DNA of 64,000 bases. Source: Actinocatenispora sp036503555 (GTDB taxonomy: Bacteria > Actinomycetota > Actinomycetes > Mycobacteriales > Micromonosporaceae). The notes beneath the pieces are model-generated. The model searched no databases, was not told the origin of the DNA, and saw nothing but the letters and a program-made list of their open reading frames with translations. Each line of letters opens with the position of its first letter. Position 1 is the first letter of the stretch. The translations under genes and the position numbers were made by a program. The stretch lies in the NCBI GenBank assembly GCA_036503555.1, contig DASXWQ010000013.1, forward strand, positions 186,001 to 250,000. Reading direction: 5' to 3'. Below, piece by piece: positions 16,869 to 25,597 of the stretch.

Positions 16869-16913
16869 GTGCTTCGACCGACGCTGCCCGCTGCCCGGAC
16901 GGTACGACCGTGA
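16869..16913 (+). CDS. Short ORF (14 aa) coupled to MFS gene
   Basis: GTG 16869 has a GAGGA ribosome site about 5 nt upstream (in CTGAGGATTCCC). The 14-residue product MLRPTLPAARTVRP ends at TGA 16911-16913, which overlaps the MFS start as GTGA. The MFS start itself lacks a good ribosome site, so this ORF may deliver ribosomes to it. Confidence 0.4.
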   Translation: MLRPTLPAARTVRP

Positions 16914-18091
16914 CCGGGCCACTCACTCCGACGATCCAGGTCCTGCGCCGCCGCCACGTGTCGCGGCTGCTGTCCTCGGCGCTGCTCGGCCGGCTGCCGA
17001 CCGGCATGGCCGCCATCGCGATCCTGCTGCTGGTCCGCGACCGCGGCGGCGACTACGGCCTCGCCGGCCTGCTGTCCGGCCTGTACGCCGCGGGCGGCGC
17101 CGTCGGCGGCCCGCTGCTCGGCCGCGCCATCGACCGGTACCGGCAGGGTCCGGTGCTGTTCGTCGCCGCACTCGCCGCCGGTGTCGGCTTCGCCGCGCTC
17201 GGGTTGGCACCGATGGCGGGCTGGCCGCCGGTGGCCGCGGTACTGCTGGCCGGCGCGGCCACCCCGCCGCTGGAGTCCTGCCTGCGCGTGCTGTGGCCGC
17301 GGATCGTGCCCGCCGAGCTGCTCCACCCGGCGTACGCGCTGGACGCGGCGGCGCAGGAGATCCTGTTCGTGCTCGGCCCGCTGGTGGTGCTGGCGGCGGT
17401 CGCCGTGGTCGGCCCGGCCGGCGGCGTACTCGTCGCCGCGGTGTTCGGCGTCGCCGGCGTCGCGGTGTTCGCTGCGAGCGGGCCGTCCCGGTCCTGGCGC
17501 GGCGAGCCGACCGTACGCCGGCACCCCGCGGGGCCGCTGCGTTCGGGTCGTTTGCTGCGGCTGCTCGCGTCGCTGCTCGCGACGGGCTTCACGATCGGTA
17601 CGTTCGGCGTCGGCGCCACCGCGTACGCGGAGCACGCCGCGGGCCGGGGGCTCGCCGGCTGGCTGATCGCCGCGAACGGGCTGGGCGCGCTGCTCGGTGG
17701 CGTCGGGTACACGCTGGTGCGGCCGGGCACCGACCTGTCGCGGCGGCTCACGGTGCTGTCGGCGGCGCTCGCCGTCGGGTACCTGCCGCTCGCGTTGCGG
17801 CCCGCGCCGCCGGTGATGGTGGCGCTGTGCGTGCTGTCCGGGCTGTCCCTGCCGGCGGTGCTGGCCTGCGGGTTCGCCATCGTCGAGCGGGTGGCGCCGG
17901 CGGGTACCGCGACCGAGGCGTTCACCTGGCTGGTGACCGCGTTCGCGGTGGGCAACGCGGCGGGTGCGGCGCTCGGCGGCCTGCTCATCGACTCCTACGG
18001 TGCGCTCGCCGCGTTCCTGGCCGGTGCCGGCACCGCGGCGCTCGCCGTACTGATCGTCGCCCGCCGCCTGCTGCCGGCCGGGAACACCTGA
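16910..18091 (+). CDS. MFS transporter
   Basis: A 393-residue, 12-helix major facilitator protein. The first half contains RLPTGMAAIAILLLVRDRGG and GGPLLGRAIDRYRQGPVLFV, the loop 2-3 motif; the second half includes VGATAYAEHAAGRGLAGWLI. GTG 16910 is chosen because it begins the conserved N-terminal part and overlaps the stop of the 14-codon ORF. The substrate is not recognisable; SetA/SotB-type sugar efflux or drug export are possible. Confidence 0.85.
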   Translation: MTGPLTPTIQVLRRRHVSRLLSSALLGRLPTGMAAIAILLLVRDRGGDYGLAGLLSGLYAAGGAVGGPLLGRAIDRYRQGPVLFVAALAAGVGFAALGLAPMAGWPPVAAVLLAGAATPPLESCLRVLWPRIVPAELLHPAYALDAAAQEILFVLGPLVVLAAVAVVGPAGGVLVAAVFGVAGVAVFAASGPSRSWRGEPTVRRHPAGPLRSGRLLRLLASLLATGFTIGTFGVGATAYAEHAAGRGLAGWLIAANGLGALLGGVGYTLVRPGTDLSRRLTVLSAALAVGYLPLALRPAPPVMVALCVLSGLSLPAVLACGFAIVERVAPAGTATEAFTWLVTAFAVGNAAGAALGGLLIDSYGALAAFLAGAGTAALAVLIVARRLLPAGNT

Positions 18092-18115
18092 GGCGCCCCC
18101 CGGCCGGCGGGCGGT

Positions 18116-18391
18116 TCAGTCGGCGGCCGGGCGACGCAGCGAATATGTCACCGCGTGCAACCGGTGCGGCTGTCCGACGAGGATCGCCGCCCGGTCGTAC
18201 GCCTGCCAGCCGGCCTGCCCGGCGCGGTTGAGGTGGCGCAGATCGTCGAAGCGCTCGTCGGTGCCCCAGCGGGCGACGCCGCCGGGGTGGTGGAAGCTGG
18301 CGTTCCAGTCCATGTGCTTGTCGGTGCCGAACGTGCCGGTGGACTTGTACTCGAGCCTGGCGTATTCCCATCGCGTCACGCAGATCATCAT
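18116..18391 (-). CDS. Hypothetical protein, 91 aa
   Basis: An acidic-to-neutral soluble protein starting MMICVTRWEYARLEYKSTG; the WEYARLEY opening recalls DUF4177-like small proteins, and it has a Trp-rich middle (HMDWNASFHHPGG). No membrane segment or signal peptide. Start is uncertain: ATG 18391, ATG 18388 or the GTG at 18376 giving MTRWEYARL. It lies alone between the MFS gene and a sugar importer. Confidence 0.6.
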   Translation of the reverse strand: MMICVTRWEYARLEYKSTGTFGTDKHMDWNASFHHPGGVARWGTDERFDDLRHLNRAGQAGWQAYDRAAILVGQPHRLHAVTYSLRRPAAD

Positions 18392-18569
18392 GCCTCAGCG
18401 CTGCCACGACGTACGGTGACCGGTCGCCGGCTCGTCCCGGTACGGCGGTGAAAACTTCTTCCGCGCGGTCTGTCGTCTTCGCAACGATCATGGCAATGTG
18501 TGGGGGTCGTATCGCGGCGGTGGGCTCCGGCCGGCCGCCGTGCGTCGTGGCGAGAGGGAGCGATGGACG

Positions 18570-19997
18570 ATGTCTTCCCGACGGGTGGTGGCGGCGGCCG
18601 TCCTCGTGACGGCCTGCCTGACGGTGACCAGCTGTGTCGGCGCGAAAAAGGCCGCGGGCCCCGGTGACCCGCAGCGCAACGCCAACGCCGCGCACGCCAC
18701 GCTGACGATCTCCACGAACGCGATCTCCGGCGGGAAGAACGCGCAGGAGGCCGACTGGATCACCAAGGAGCTGATCCCGGCGTTCGAGAAGGCCGAGAAG
18801 GCCAAGGGGAAGAACGTCACCGTCACGTACCAGGCGAACGGCATCGACGACGCGAAGTACGGCGAGAAGCTGGAGCTGTCGCTGAAGGCGGGCGGCGGGC
18901 CGGACATCTACGTGATCGGCGGCGACTCGCTGTCGAAGTACGCCGCGGCCGGCTACATCGCGCCGCTGGAGACGATCGTCGGGCCGAAGGCGAACGACTG
19001 GCCGGGCTGGAAGCAGGTCGACGCGCCCGTCAAGAAGAACGTCTCGCTCAACGGCAAGTACTACGGCGTGCCGACGGGCGTCGACGGCCGGGTGCTGTTC
19101 TACAACCGGAAGCTGTTCGCGAAGGCCGGCCTCCCGGCGACCTGGCAGCCGACGAGCTGGGCCGACATCCTCGCCGCCGGCAGGAAGCTCGCGAAGCTGC
19201 CCGGCGTCACCCCGATCCAGGTCGACGCCGGTACGCCGATGGGCGAGGCGACGACGATGCAGGGTTTCCTGCCGCTGTTGGCGGGCGCCGGCGCGGAGAT
19301 CTACGACGCGAAGACGCACAAGTACCAGGGCGACACGAAGGCGCTGCGCGACGCGCTCGGCTTCTACCGCACCCTGTACCGCACGGCGAAGCTCGGCGAC
19401 CCGAAGCTCCAGCAGGACCCGAACGGCCGCGACGAGTCGTTCACCGAGTTCTCCCAGGGCAAGCTCGGCATCATCGGCGAGAGCGACTACCTGTGGCGGT
19501 CGATCGTCTGCCCGACGAAGTCGGTGTGCAACGCGACGTCGATGCCGGACCGCGACAAGACCGTCGGGTACGCGATGATCCCCGCCGAGCGTCCCGGCAC
19601 CGGGGTCGGCGGGCAGGACTTCGTCAGCATGTCGGGCGGCGGTGGGTTCACGATCAACCCGCACACGAAGTACCCGCAGCAGGCGTGGGACCTGCTGACG
19701 TTCATGCGCTCGGCGACGCAGATCAAGGCGCAGCTCGGCAGCACCGTGCAGATCACCGCGAACAAGCAGGTCAACGACGAGATCCTGGCGCGTGACCCGG
19801 CCCTGAAGTACATCGCGGACAAGGTCATCCCGATCACGCGGTTCCGGCCGAGCGAGGAGCACTACGGCGCGGTCGGCGCGCTGCTGGAGGAGGCGACCGG
19901 GCAGGTGGTCGCGGGCAAGTCGATCGACGAGGTGGCGCAGGCGTACGAGCGGGGTGTGGTGAAGCTTGTCGGCGCGAACCACGTCACCTCGGACTGA
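18570..19997 (+). CDS. ABC transporter sugar-binding lipoprotein
   Basis: A 475-residue family 1 solute-binding protein. Signal peptide VVAAAVLVTACLTVTSC with the lipidated Cys near residue 21; the mature part has GGGPDIYVIGGDSLSKYAAA, the ligand-cleft GVPTGVDGRVLFYNRKLFAK (about 165-184) and a C-terminal EEATGQVVAGKSIDEVAQAY. GAGGGAG precedes ATG 18570 at a rather long distance. It heads a full importer with two permeases and an ATPase. Substrate unknown, probably an oligosaccharide. Confidence 0.92.
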   Translation: MSSRRVVAAAVLVTACLTVTSCVGAKKAAGPGDPQRNANAAHATLTISTNAISGGKNAQEADWITKELIPAFEKAEKAKGKNVTVTYQANGIDDAKYGEKLELSLKAGGGPDIYVIGGDSLSKYAAAGYIAPLETIVGPKANDWPGWKQVDAPVKKNVSLNGKYYGVPTGVDGRVLFYNRKLFAKAGLPATWQPTSWADILAAGRKLAKLPGVTPIQVDAGTPMGEATTMQGFLPLLAGAGAEIYDAKTHKYQGDTKALRDALGFYRTLYRTAKLGDPKLQQDPNGRDESFTEFSQGKLGIIGESDYLWRSIVCPTKSVCNATSMPDRDKTVGYAMIPAERPGTGVGGQDFVSMSGGGGFTINPHTKYPQQAWDLLTFMRSATQIKAQLGSTVQITANKQVNDEILARDPALKYIADKVIPITRFRPSEEHYGAVGALLEEATGQVVAGKSIDEVAQAYERGVVKLVGANHVTSD

Positions 19998-20880
19998 GCG
20001 CGGCCCGGCGACCGACGTCGCCGGGCTCGGCACCGGCCGGGCGCTGCTGTTCGTCCTGCCGGCGCTGGCGCTGATCGGCGCGTTCCTGGTGTTCCCGGCC
20101 CTGTGGACGCTCTACCTCGGGGTGCTCAAGTACGACCTGGCCGGCAGCAACGCCGCCGCACCGCAGTTCGTCGGGCTGGGCAACTACCTGGACGCGCTCA
20201 CCGACCCGCGCTTCGGCAACGCGCTGGTGCTGACCGTCGCGTTCGTCGGCCTGTCCGCCGTGCTCGGCCAGAACGTGCTCGGCTTCCTGCTCGCGGTCGT
20301 GCTGCGCGACGCGGTGTCCTGGGTACGCGGGACGGTCAACGCGGTGGTGCTGCTGGCGTGGATCCTGCCCGGCACGGTCGTCGTGTTCCTGTGGCAGGCG
20401 CTGCTGGACCGCGGCGGCGGCACCCTCAACGCCATCCTCGGTACGCCGGGCGCCGCCTGGACGCTCGACCACCCGCTCGCCACCATCGTCGTGTTCAACG
20501 TGTGGCGCGGCACCGCGTTCTCGATGCTGCTCTACTCGGCGGCGCTCGGCGCGGTGCCCCGCTCGCAGCTGGAGACCGCCCGCACGTACGGCGCGGGGCC
20601 GCTACGCACGCTGTGTGACGTGGTACTGCCGCACATCCGCGGGCACATCCTCACCAACACGCTGCTGATCACGCTGTGGACGTTCAACGACTTCGCACCG
20701 TACATGCTCACCGGCGGCGGCCCCGACCACCGCTCCGAGACCCTGCCCGTGTACGTCTACCGCACCTCCATCGAGGGCGGCGCGCTCGGGTACGGCTCGG
20801 CGATCTCGCTGATCATGCTGGTCATCAACCTGGTGATCGCGCTGGTGTACCTGCGCCTGCTGCGCCGGAGGTCGGCATGA
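19966..20880 (+). CDS. ABC transporter permease (MalF-like)
   Basis: A 304-residue permease with six membrane segments beginning ALLFVLPALALIGAFLVFPA. The ATPase-docking loop is LETARTYGAGPLRTLCDVVL near 205. TTG 19966 is the only usable start before the first membrane helix, giving a 32-base overlap with the binding-protein gene. Such an overlap is unusual in length and suggests tight coupling. Confidence 0.88.
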   Translation: MSARTTSPRTERGPATDVAGLGTGRALLFVLPALALIGAFLVFPALWTLYLGVLKYDLAGSNAAAPQFVGLGNYLDALTDPRFGNALVLTVAFVGLSAVLGQNVLGFLLAVVLRDAVSWVRGTVNAVVLLAWILPGTVVVFLWQALLDRGGGTLNAILGTPGAAWTLDHPLATIVVFNVWRGTAFSMLLYSAALGAVPRSQLETARTYGAGPLRTLCDVVLPHIRGHILTNTLLITLWTFNDFAPYMLTGGGPDHRSETLPVYVYRTSIEGGALGYGSAISLIMLVINLVIALVYLRLLRRRSA

Positions 20881-21725
20881 GCGCGCCCGAGGACGGACCC
20901 GCGCGCGCCGCCCGGCAGGCCGTCGCCCGCGTCGGCCGGTACGTGTTCGCCGGGCTGGTCCTGGTGTTCTTCGCGCTGCCGCTGGTGTGGCTGGTGGCGA
21001 CACCGTTCGCCCGGACCCCGTCGTACCGGGTGCCGGCGCCGAGCTTCACCCTGCACAACTTCCGCGTCCTGTTCGACAACCCGTACGCGGTGCGCTCCAT
21101 CGGCAACTCGCTGGTCCTCGCGGCCGGCACGGCGCTGCTCGCGGTCGTGTTCGCCGGCACCGCCGCGTACGCGCTGTCCCGGGTGCGGCTGCCCGGCCGC
21201 GACGCCGTGCTGTACGCGATCCTGCTGCTGTCGTCGATCGTCACCGGCACCGCGGCGATGGTGCCGATCTTCCTGATGCTGTTCCAGCTCGACCTGATCG
21301 ACAACCGGCTGGCGCTGATCCTGGTGCTGACCGGCGGGCTGCTGCCGTCGGCGATGTTCATTCTGAAGGACTTCATGGACACCGTGCCGCGCTCGTACGA
21401 GGAGTCGGCGCGGGTGTTCGGCGCGAGCCCGTTCCAGATCCTGCGGCACGTCGTCGCCCCGGTGGTACGCCCCGGCCTGGCCACGATCGCGGTGTGGGCG
21501 GTGGTACAGGTGTGGGGCAACTTCCTGCTGCCGTACATCCTGCTGCGGGACCCGGGGAAGCAGCCGGCCGCGGTCATCATGTACACGTTCTACGACGAGG
21601 GCGGGCAGCCGAACTTCGCCCTGATCTCCACGTTCTCGCTGCTGTACTCGGTGCCGGTGGTGCTCTGCTACCTGCTGGTGAACCGGCGGTACGGATTCCG
21701 GTTCCAGGGAGGGATCAAGGGCTGA
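20877..21725 (+). CDS. ABC transporter permease (MalG-like)
   Basis: A 282-residue permease; six hydrophobic segments from VGRYVFAGLVLVFFALPLVW onward. The EAA loop reads EESARVFGASPFQILRHVVA. It begins with an ATGA overlap with the previous gene and ends with a one-base overlap with the ATPase gene. Confidence 0.92.
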   Translation: MSAPEDGPARAARQAVARVGRYVFAGLVLVFFALPLVWLVATPFARTPSYRVPAPSFTLHNFRVLFDNPYAVRSIGNSLVLAAGTALLAVVFAGTAAYALSRVRLPGRDAVLYAILLLSSIVTGTAAMVPIFLMLFQLDLIDNRLALILVLTGGLLPSAMFILKDFMDTVPRSYEESARVFGASPFQILRHVVAPVVRPGLATIAVWAVVQVWGNFLLPYILLRDPGKQPAAVIMYTFYDEGGQPNFALISTFSLLYSVPVVLCYLLVNRRYGFRFQGGIKG

Positions 21726-22795
21726 TGGCGGGTATCGAGCTTTCCGGCGTCACCAAGACCTATCCGGGCGGCGTGACCGCCGTCGACGGGTTGGACCTGA
21801 CCGTACGCGACGGCGAGTTCTTCGCCCTGCTCGGCCCGTCCGGCTGCGGCAAGACGACGCTGCTGCGCACGATCGCCGGCCTGGAGCAGGCGAGCGCGGG
21901 TACCGTCGCGATCGGTGAACGGGACGTCACCCGGCTCGCGCCCGGGCAGCGCGACGTCGCGATGGTGTTCCAGGACTACGCGTTGTTCCCGCACATGACG
22001 GTGCTCGACAACATCGCCTATCCCTTGCGGGTCAAGCGAACCCCGCGCCCGGCGCGGCACGGGAAAGCGCGCGAGGTCGGCGCCGGGCTGGACCTGGCCG
22101 AGCTGATGGCCCGCCGCCCGGCCGAGCTGTCCGGCGGCCAGCAGCAGCGGGTCGCACTGGCCCGCGCGGTCGTCGCGCACCCGCGGGCGTTCCTGTTCGA
22201 CGAGCCACTGTCCAATCTGGACGCCCGGCTGCGGCTGTCCGCGCGCACGTTCCTCAAGCGGCTGCAACGCGAGCTGGGCATCACGACCGTGTTCGTCACG
22301 CACGACCAGGCCGAGGCGCTGGCGATGGCGGACCGGATCGCCGTCATGGACGCCGGCCGCATCCGCCAGGTCGGTACGCCGCGCGAGGTGTTCGGCCGCC
22401 CCGCCACCACGTTCGTCGCGCACTTCATCGGCTCCACGCCCATGAACCTGCTCGACGGCACCGTCAAGGGGGACCGGCTCGACCTCGCCGCCGGCATGCT
22501 GCCATGCCCGGCCGACCTGCCGGACGACACCCGGGTCACCGTCGGCATCCGACCGGAGTACCTGACGTACTCGGCGGTCGAGGTGCCCGACGCGCTCGCC
22601 GGCACCGTCGGAATCGTCGAGAACCTGGGCTCCTCGTCGCTGGTGACGCTGGAGACCGACAGCGCGGAGCCGGTCGGCGTCATCGTCGAGGAGGGCACCG
22701 AGCCCGAGCCCGGTACGCCCGGCTGGGCCACCCCCCGGCCCGGCCGCGTCCTGCTCTACGACGCCGACACCGGTGCCCTGCTCGACCGATGCTGA
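21725..22795 (+). CDS. ABC transporter ATP-binding protein (UgpC/MalK-type)
   Basis: A 356-residue ATPase with all standard motifs: Walker A GPSGCGKTT (residues 37-45), Q-loop VFQDYALFP with the canonical Gln, signature LSGGQQQRVALARA, Walker B FLFDEP, D-loop SNLDA, H-loop VTHD, then a TOBE domain from about 235. It is a useful contrast to the two Glu-bearing ATPases at 5824 and 6911. The signature, lacking MsiK-specific features I can recognise, and the operon position suggest it is dedicated to this importer. Confidence 0.94.
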   Translation: MAGIELSGVTKTYPGGVTAVDGLDLTVRDGEFFALLGPSGCGKTTLLRTIAGLEQASAGTVAIGERDVTRLAPGQRDVAMVFQDYALFPHMTVLDNIAYPLRVKRTPRPARHGKAREVGAGLDLAELMARRPAELSGGQQQRVALARAVVAHPRAFLFDEPLSNLDARLRLSARTFLKRLQRELGITTVFVTHDQAEALAMADRIAVMDAGRIRQVGTPREVFGRPATTFVAHFIGSTPMNLLDGTVKGDRLDLAAGMLPCPADLPDDTRVTVGIRPEYLTYSAVEVPDALAGTVGIVENLGSSSLVTLETDSAEPVGVIVEEGTEPEPGTPGWATPRPGRVLLYDADTGALLDRC

Positions 22796-23415
22796 CCGCC
22801 GCGCTCGTCTTCGCCGGGGTCGCCGCGCTGGTCAACGTCACGCCGGGGCTGGACACGCTGCTCGTCCTGCGTACCTCGGTCGCCGGCGGGCGGCGGCACG
22901 GACTCGCCGCCGCCGCGGGGATCCTCACCGGCTGCGCGGTGTGGGGCGTGGCCGCCGCGGTCGGCCTGACCGCGCTGCTCGCCGCCTCGCACCTGGCGTA
23001 CGAGGTGCTGCGCGTGGCGGGCGCCGGATACCTCGCCTGGCTGGGTGGTACGGCGTTGTGGCGGGCGCGCCGCCCGATCCCGGTCGCCGAGGTGGAGCCG
23101 GCGCCGGTGCTGGCCGGCCGGCTCGCGGTGTTCCGGTCCGGGGTGGCGACGAACCTGCTCAACCCGAAGGCCGGCGTGTTCTACCTGAGCCTGATCCCGC
23201 AGTTCCTGCCGCACGACGCGCCGGCGCTCGGCGGCACGGTGCTGTTCACCGCGATCGACCTCGCCGAACTGGTCGTCTGGTACTGGGTGGTCTCGGTCGC
23301 GGCGGCGGCGCTCGCCACGCGGATCCGCCGGCCCGCGTTCCGCCGGCGGATGGAGCAGGCGAGCGGCGTGGCGTTCCTCGGCTTCGCGGTCAACCTGCTC
23401 GTCGAGGACGCCTAG
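22789..23415 (+). CDS. LysE/RhtB family exporter
   Basis: A 208-residue membrane protein with about five or six helices. The conserved VTPGLDTLLVLRTSVAGGRR (18-37) and GVATNLLNPKAGVFYLSLIP (about 118-137) identify the LysE/RhtB translocators that export amino acids or analogues. It overlaps the ATPase gene by 7 bases, so it is co-transcribed with a sugar importer, an odd partner. Substrate unknown. Confidence 0.92.
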   Translation: MLTAALVFAGVAALVNVTPGLDTLLVLRTSVAGGRRHGLAAAAGILTGCAVWGVAAAVGLTALLAASHLAYEVLRVAGAGYLAWLGGTALWRARRPIPVAEVEPAPVLAGRLAVFRSGVATNLLNPKAGVFYLSLIPQFLPHDAPALGGTVLFTAIDLAELVVWYWVVSVAAAALATRIRRPAFRRRMEQASGVAFLGFAVNLLVEDA

Positions 23416-23513
23416 GTCCGCTGCGCTGCCCGAGCCGGCCGCGGCGTGTCCCGAGCCGGCCCGCGGGGTCGCGGACCGGTCCTGTGCTGGGTCGCGGGCC
23501 GCCGTGACGGGAG

Positions 23514-23993
23514 CTAGCTGCGGGGCATCCGGGCGCGCTTGACCGGCGGCGCGGAGCGGGTCGCGACGTAGCGGAAGTCGGTGGTGTTGACCGGTTTCCC
23601 GGTGCCGCGGTCGACGAGCACCGGCTCGGCGGCAGCACCGGTCGCCGCGTCGAGCAACCGTACGCCGCCGCGCCCGCGGGTGACGTGCCGGCGGCCCCAC
23701 CCGGCCAGCGCCTCGACCACCGGCTGGAGGTCCCGGCCGCGCGCGGTGAGCCGGTACTCGTCGCGCGGCGGCCGGTCCTGGTACCGGTGCCGGTCGAGGA
23801 GGCCGGCGTCGCACAGCTCGGCGAGCCGGCGGGCCAGCGAGTTCGACGAGATGCCGAGGCTCTGCTGGAACTCGTCGAACCGGGTGAGCCCGTGCAGCGC
23901 GTCCCGGACGATGAGCAGGCTCCACCACTCGCCGACCGCGTCGAGGGTCAGCGCGATCGGGCAGTCCATGCCCGCGAAGCTCTTGTGTCGCAT
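23514..23993 (-). CDS. HxlR-type winged-helix regulator
   Basis: A 159-residue HxlR-family protein. It has the CPIALTLDAVGEWWSLLIVR opening (11-30) with the conserved Cys, followed by FQQSLGISSNSLARRLAELC, the recognition helix, and DEYRLTARGRDLQPVVEALA. In several HxlR proteins this cysteine senses thiol stress. It is divergent from the PanE-like gene, with two matching palindromes between them, so autoregulation and control of that gene are likely. Confidence 0.93.
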   Translation of the reverse strand: MRHKSFAGMDCPIALTLDAVGEWWSLLIVRDALHGLTRFDEFQQSLGISSNSLARRLAELCDAGLLDRHRYQDRPPRDEYRLTARGRDLQPVVEALAGWGRRHVTRGRGGVRLLDAATGAAAEPVLVDRGTGKPVNTTDFRYVATRSAPPVKRARMPRS

Positions 23994-24008
23994 GTCTCTC
24001 CCGCCCGA

Positions 24009-24023
24009 CTTCCACTGTGGAAG
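24009..24023. promoter_or_regulatory. HxlR operator 1 (15-bp palindrome)
   Basis: CTTCCACTGTGGAAG is a perfect 7-1-7 palindrome in the hxlR/panE divergent region. It overlaps the -35 position of the panE-side promoter inferred from TATGGT at 24044-24049. Confidence 0.75.
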
Positions 24024-24051
24024 CCACTACGGTACCAGCGGTGTATGGTCA

Positions 24052-24066
24052 CTTCCACGGTGGAAC
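24052..24066. promoter_or_regulatory. HxlR operator 2
   Basis: CTTCCACGGTGGAAC matches operator 1 except at the centre and the last base. The centres are 43 bp apart, about four helical turns, so dimers would sit on the same DNA face. This copy covers the predicted transcription start of the PanE-like gene. Confidence 0.75.
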
Positions 24067-24084
24067 CAACCAGGGAGGGTGACG

Positions 24085-24963
24085 GTGGCGAGGATCGGCG
24101 TACTCGGACCCGGCGGGGTCGGCGGGCTGCTCGCGGCCCGGTTCGGCGCGGCGGGCCACGACGTGACGGTGGTGGCGACCGAGCCGACCGCGGCCGAGGT
24201 CACCGCGCGCGGGCTGCGGTTCCGCGGACCGGACGGTGCCGACGCGCGGACGTACCCGGTGGCCCGGCCCTGGCTGGCGGCGCCCCTTGACGTACTGCTC
24301 GTCGCGGTCAAGGCCACCGACCTGCTGCCCGCGCTGGCCCGGGTGCCGGCGGCGCTGCTCGGCGCGGCGACCGTCGTGCCGTTCCTCAACGGGGTGGACC
24401 ATCCGGCGCTGCTGCGCGCGGCGTACCCCGCGGCCACCGTCGTGCCCGCCACCATCGCGGTCGAGGCGACCCGGCACCGCCCCGGCGTGGTCGAACAGCT
24501 CTCCACGATGGCCGACGTCGTCGTCGCCGACGGTACGCCGGCCGGTGCGGAGATCGCCGAGCTCGTCCGCGGTACCGGCCTGACCCTCGCCACGCATCCG
24601 GACGAGGCGACCGTGCTGTGGCGCAAGCTCGCGTTCCTGGCCCCGCTGGCGCTGCTGACCACCGCCGCGGACGCGCCGGTCGGCCCGGCCCGCGACACGC
24701 ACCCGGAGTGGCTGCGGGCGCTGGTCGAGGAGACCGTGGCCGCGGCCGGCTCCGCGGGCGTACCGCTGCCCGCGGAGCGGGTGGCGACCCGGCTCGCCTC
24801 GCTGCCGGCGACGATGCAGTCGTCCATGCTGAAGGACCGCCGATCCGGCCGGGCGCTTGAACTCGACGCGATCGCCGGCCCGGTCATCCGTGCGCTCGGC
24901 GCCGGCAACGCGCCCACCACGGTCGAGCTGACCGCCGCGATCCTCGACGCCACCGCCCGCTGA
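24085..24963 (+). CDS. Ketopantoate reductase family protein (PanE/ApbA-like)
   Basis: A 292-residue two-domain reductase. N-terminal Rossmann motif IGVLGPGGVGGLLAARFG (residues 3-20); VAVKATDLLPAL near 75 carries the family lysine; the C-terminal helical domain has ATMQSSMLKDRRSGRALELD, with the expected catalytic-type Lys and Glu. True panE makes pantoate, but HxlR control suggests a stress or xenobiotic role for this paralogue (inference). GTG 24085 has GGGAGGG 6 nt upstream. Confidence 0.85.
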   Translation: MARIGVLGPGGVGGLLAARFGAAGHDVTVVATEPTAAEVTARGLRFRGPDGADARTYPVARPWLAAPLDVLLVAVKATDLLPALARVPAALLGAATVVPFLNGVDHPALLRAAYPAATVVPATIAVEATRHRPGVVEQLSTMADVVVADGTPAGAEIAELVRGTGLTLATHPDEATVLWRKLAFLAPLALLTTAADAPVGPARDTHPEWLRALVEETVAAAGSAGVPLPAERVATRLASLPATMQSSMLKDRRSGRALELDAIAGPVIRALGAGNAPTTVELTAAILDATAR

Positions 24964-24992
24964 CGTCCGATGTGCCCGCTAAGGTGCCGACG

Positions 24993-25514
24993 GTGAGCGC
25001 CTGGTACCCGATGCCGACCGAGCTGACGACGCCCCGTCTGCACCTGGGCGCGTGGCGGGACGACGACATCGACGACTACGACACGCTCGTCCACGAGCGC
25101 GATCCGCGGACCGCCGCGGCGCCCCGCGCCGGGCGACCGACCCGCGACGGGATGCGCGACACGATCCGGCGCCAGCAGACCTCGCAGGCCGACACCGGGA
25201 TCGGGCTGCTCGTCGTCCGGATCGCCGGACGCTTCGCCGGGTACTGCGGGCTGACGGTGGGGCGGGCGAGCCTGGCCGAGCCGGAGCTGGCGTACGAACT
25301 GCTGCGCGGCTACCACGGCCACGGGTACGCGACCGAAGCCGCCCGCGCCGTCGTCGACGCGGCGGCGGGCACCGGACGCCGTCGGCTGTGGGCGACGGTA
25401 CGGACCTGGAACGACGCCTCGTTGCGCGTCCTGGAGAAGGTGGGCTTCGAGCGCACCGACCGCGTCACGACGGACGGGTTCGGGGACACCGTCTGGTGTA
25501 CGCGCGAGCTCTGA
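24993..25514 (+). CDS. GNAT family N-acetyltransferase (RimJ-like)
   Basis: A 173-residue GNAT protein of the RimJ/RimL type: TTPRLHLGAWRDDDIDDYDT (13-32), LAYELLRGYHGHGYATEAAR holding the acetyl-CoA loop (about 98-117), and WNDASLRVLEKVGFE (about 139-153). GTG 24993 is preferred because TAAGGT (24980-24985) lies 7 nt before it, which fits either a leaderless start or an AAGGTG ribosome site. Confidence 0.9.
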   Translation: MSAWYPMPTELTTPRLHLGAWRDDDIDDYDTLVHERDPRTAAAPRAGRPTRDGMRDTIRRQQTSQADTGIGLLVVRIAGRFAGYCGLTVGRASLAEPELAYELLRGYHGHGYATEAARAVVDAAAGTGRRRLWATVRTWNDASLRVLEKVGFERTDRVTTDGFGDTVWCTREL

Positions 25515-25597
25515 CCGCGCCGCCCGGCCGCCGTCGGTGGAATCTGCCCCCGCGCAATTCGCTGGACAGCCCGCCCGGTGCAGGTCAGGGTCAGGCC

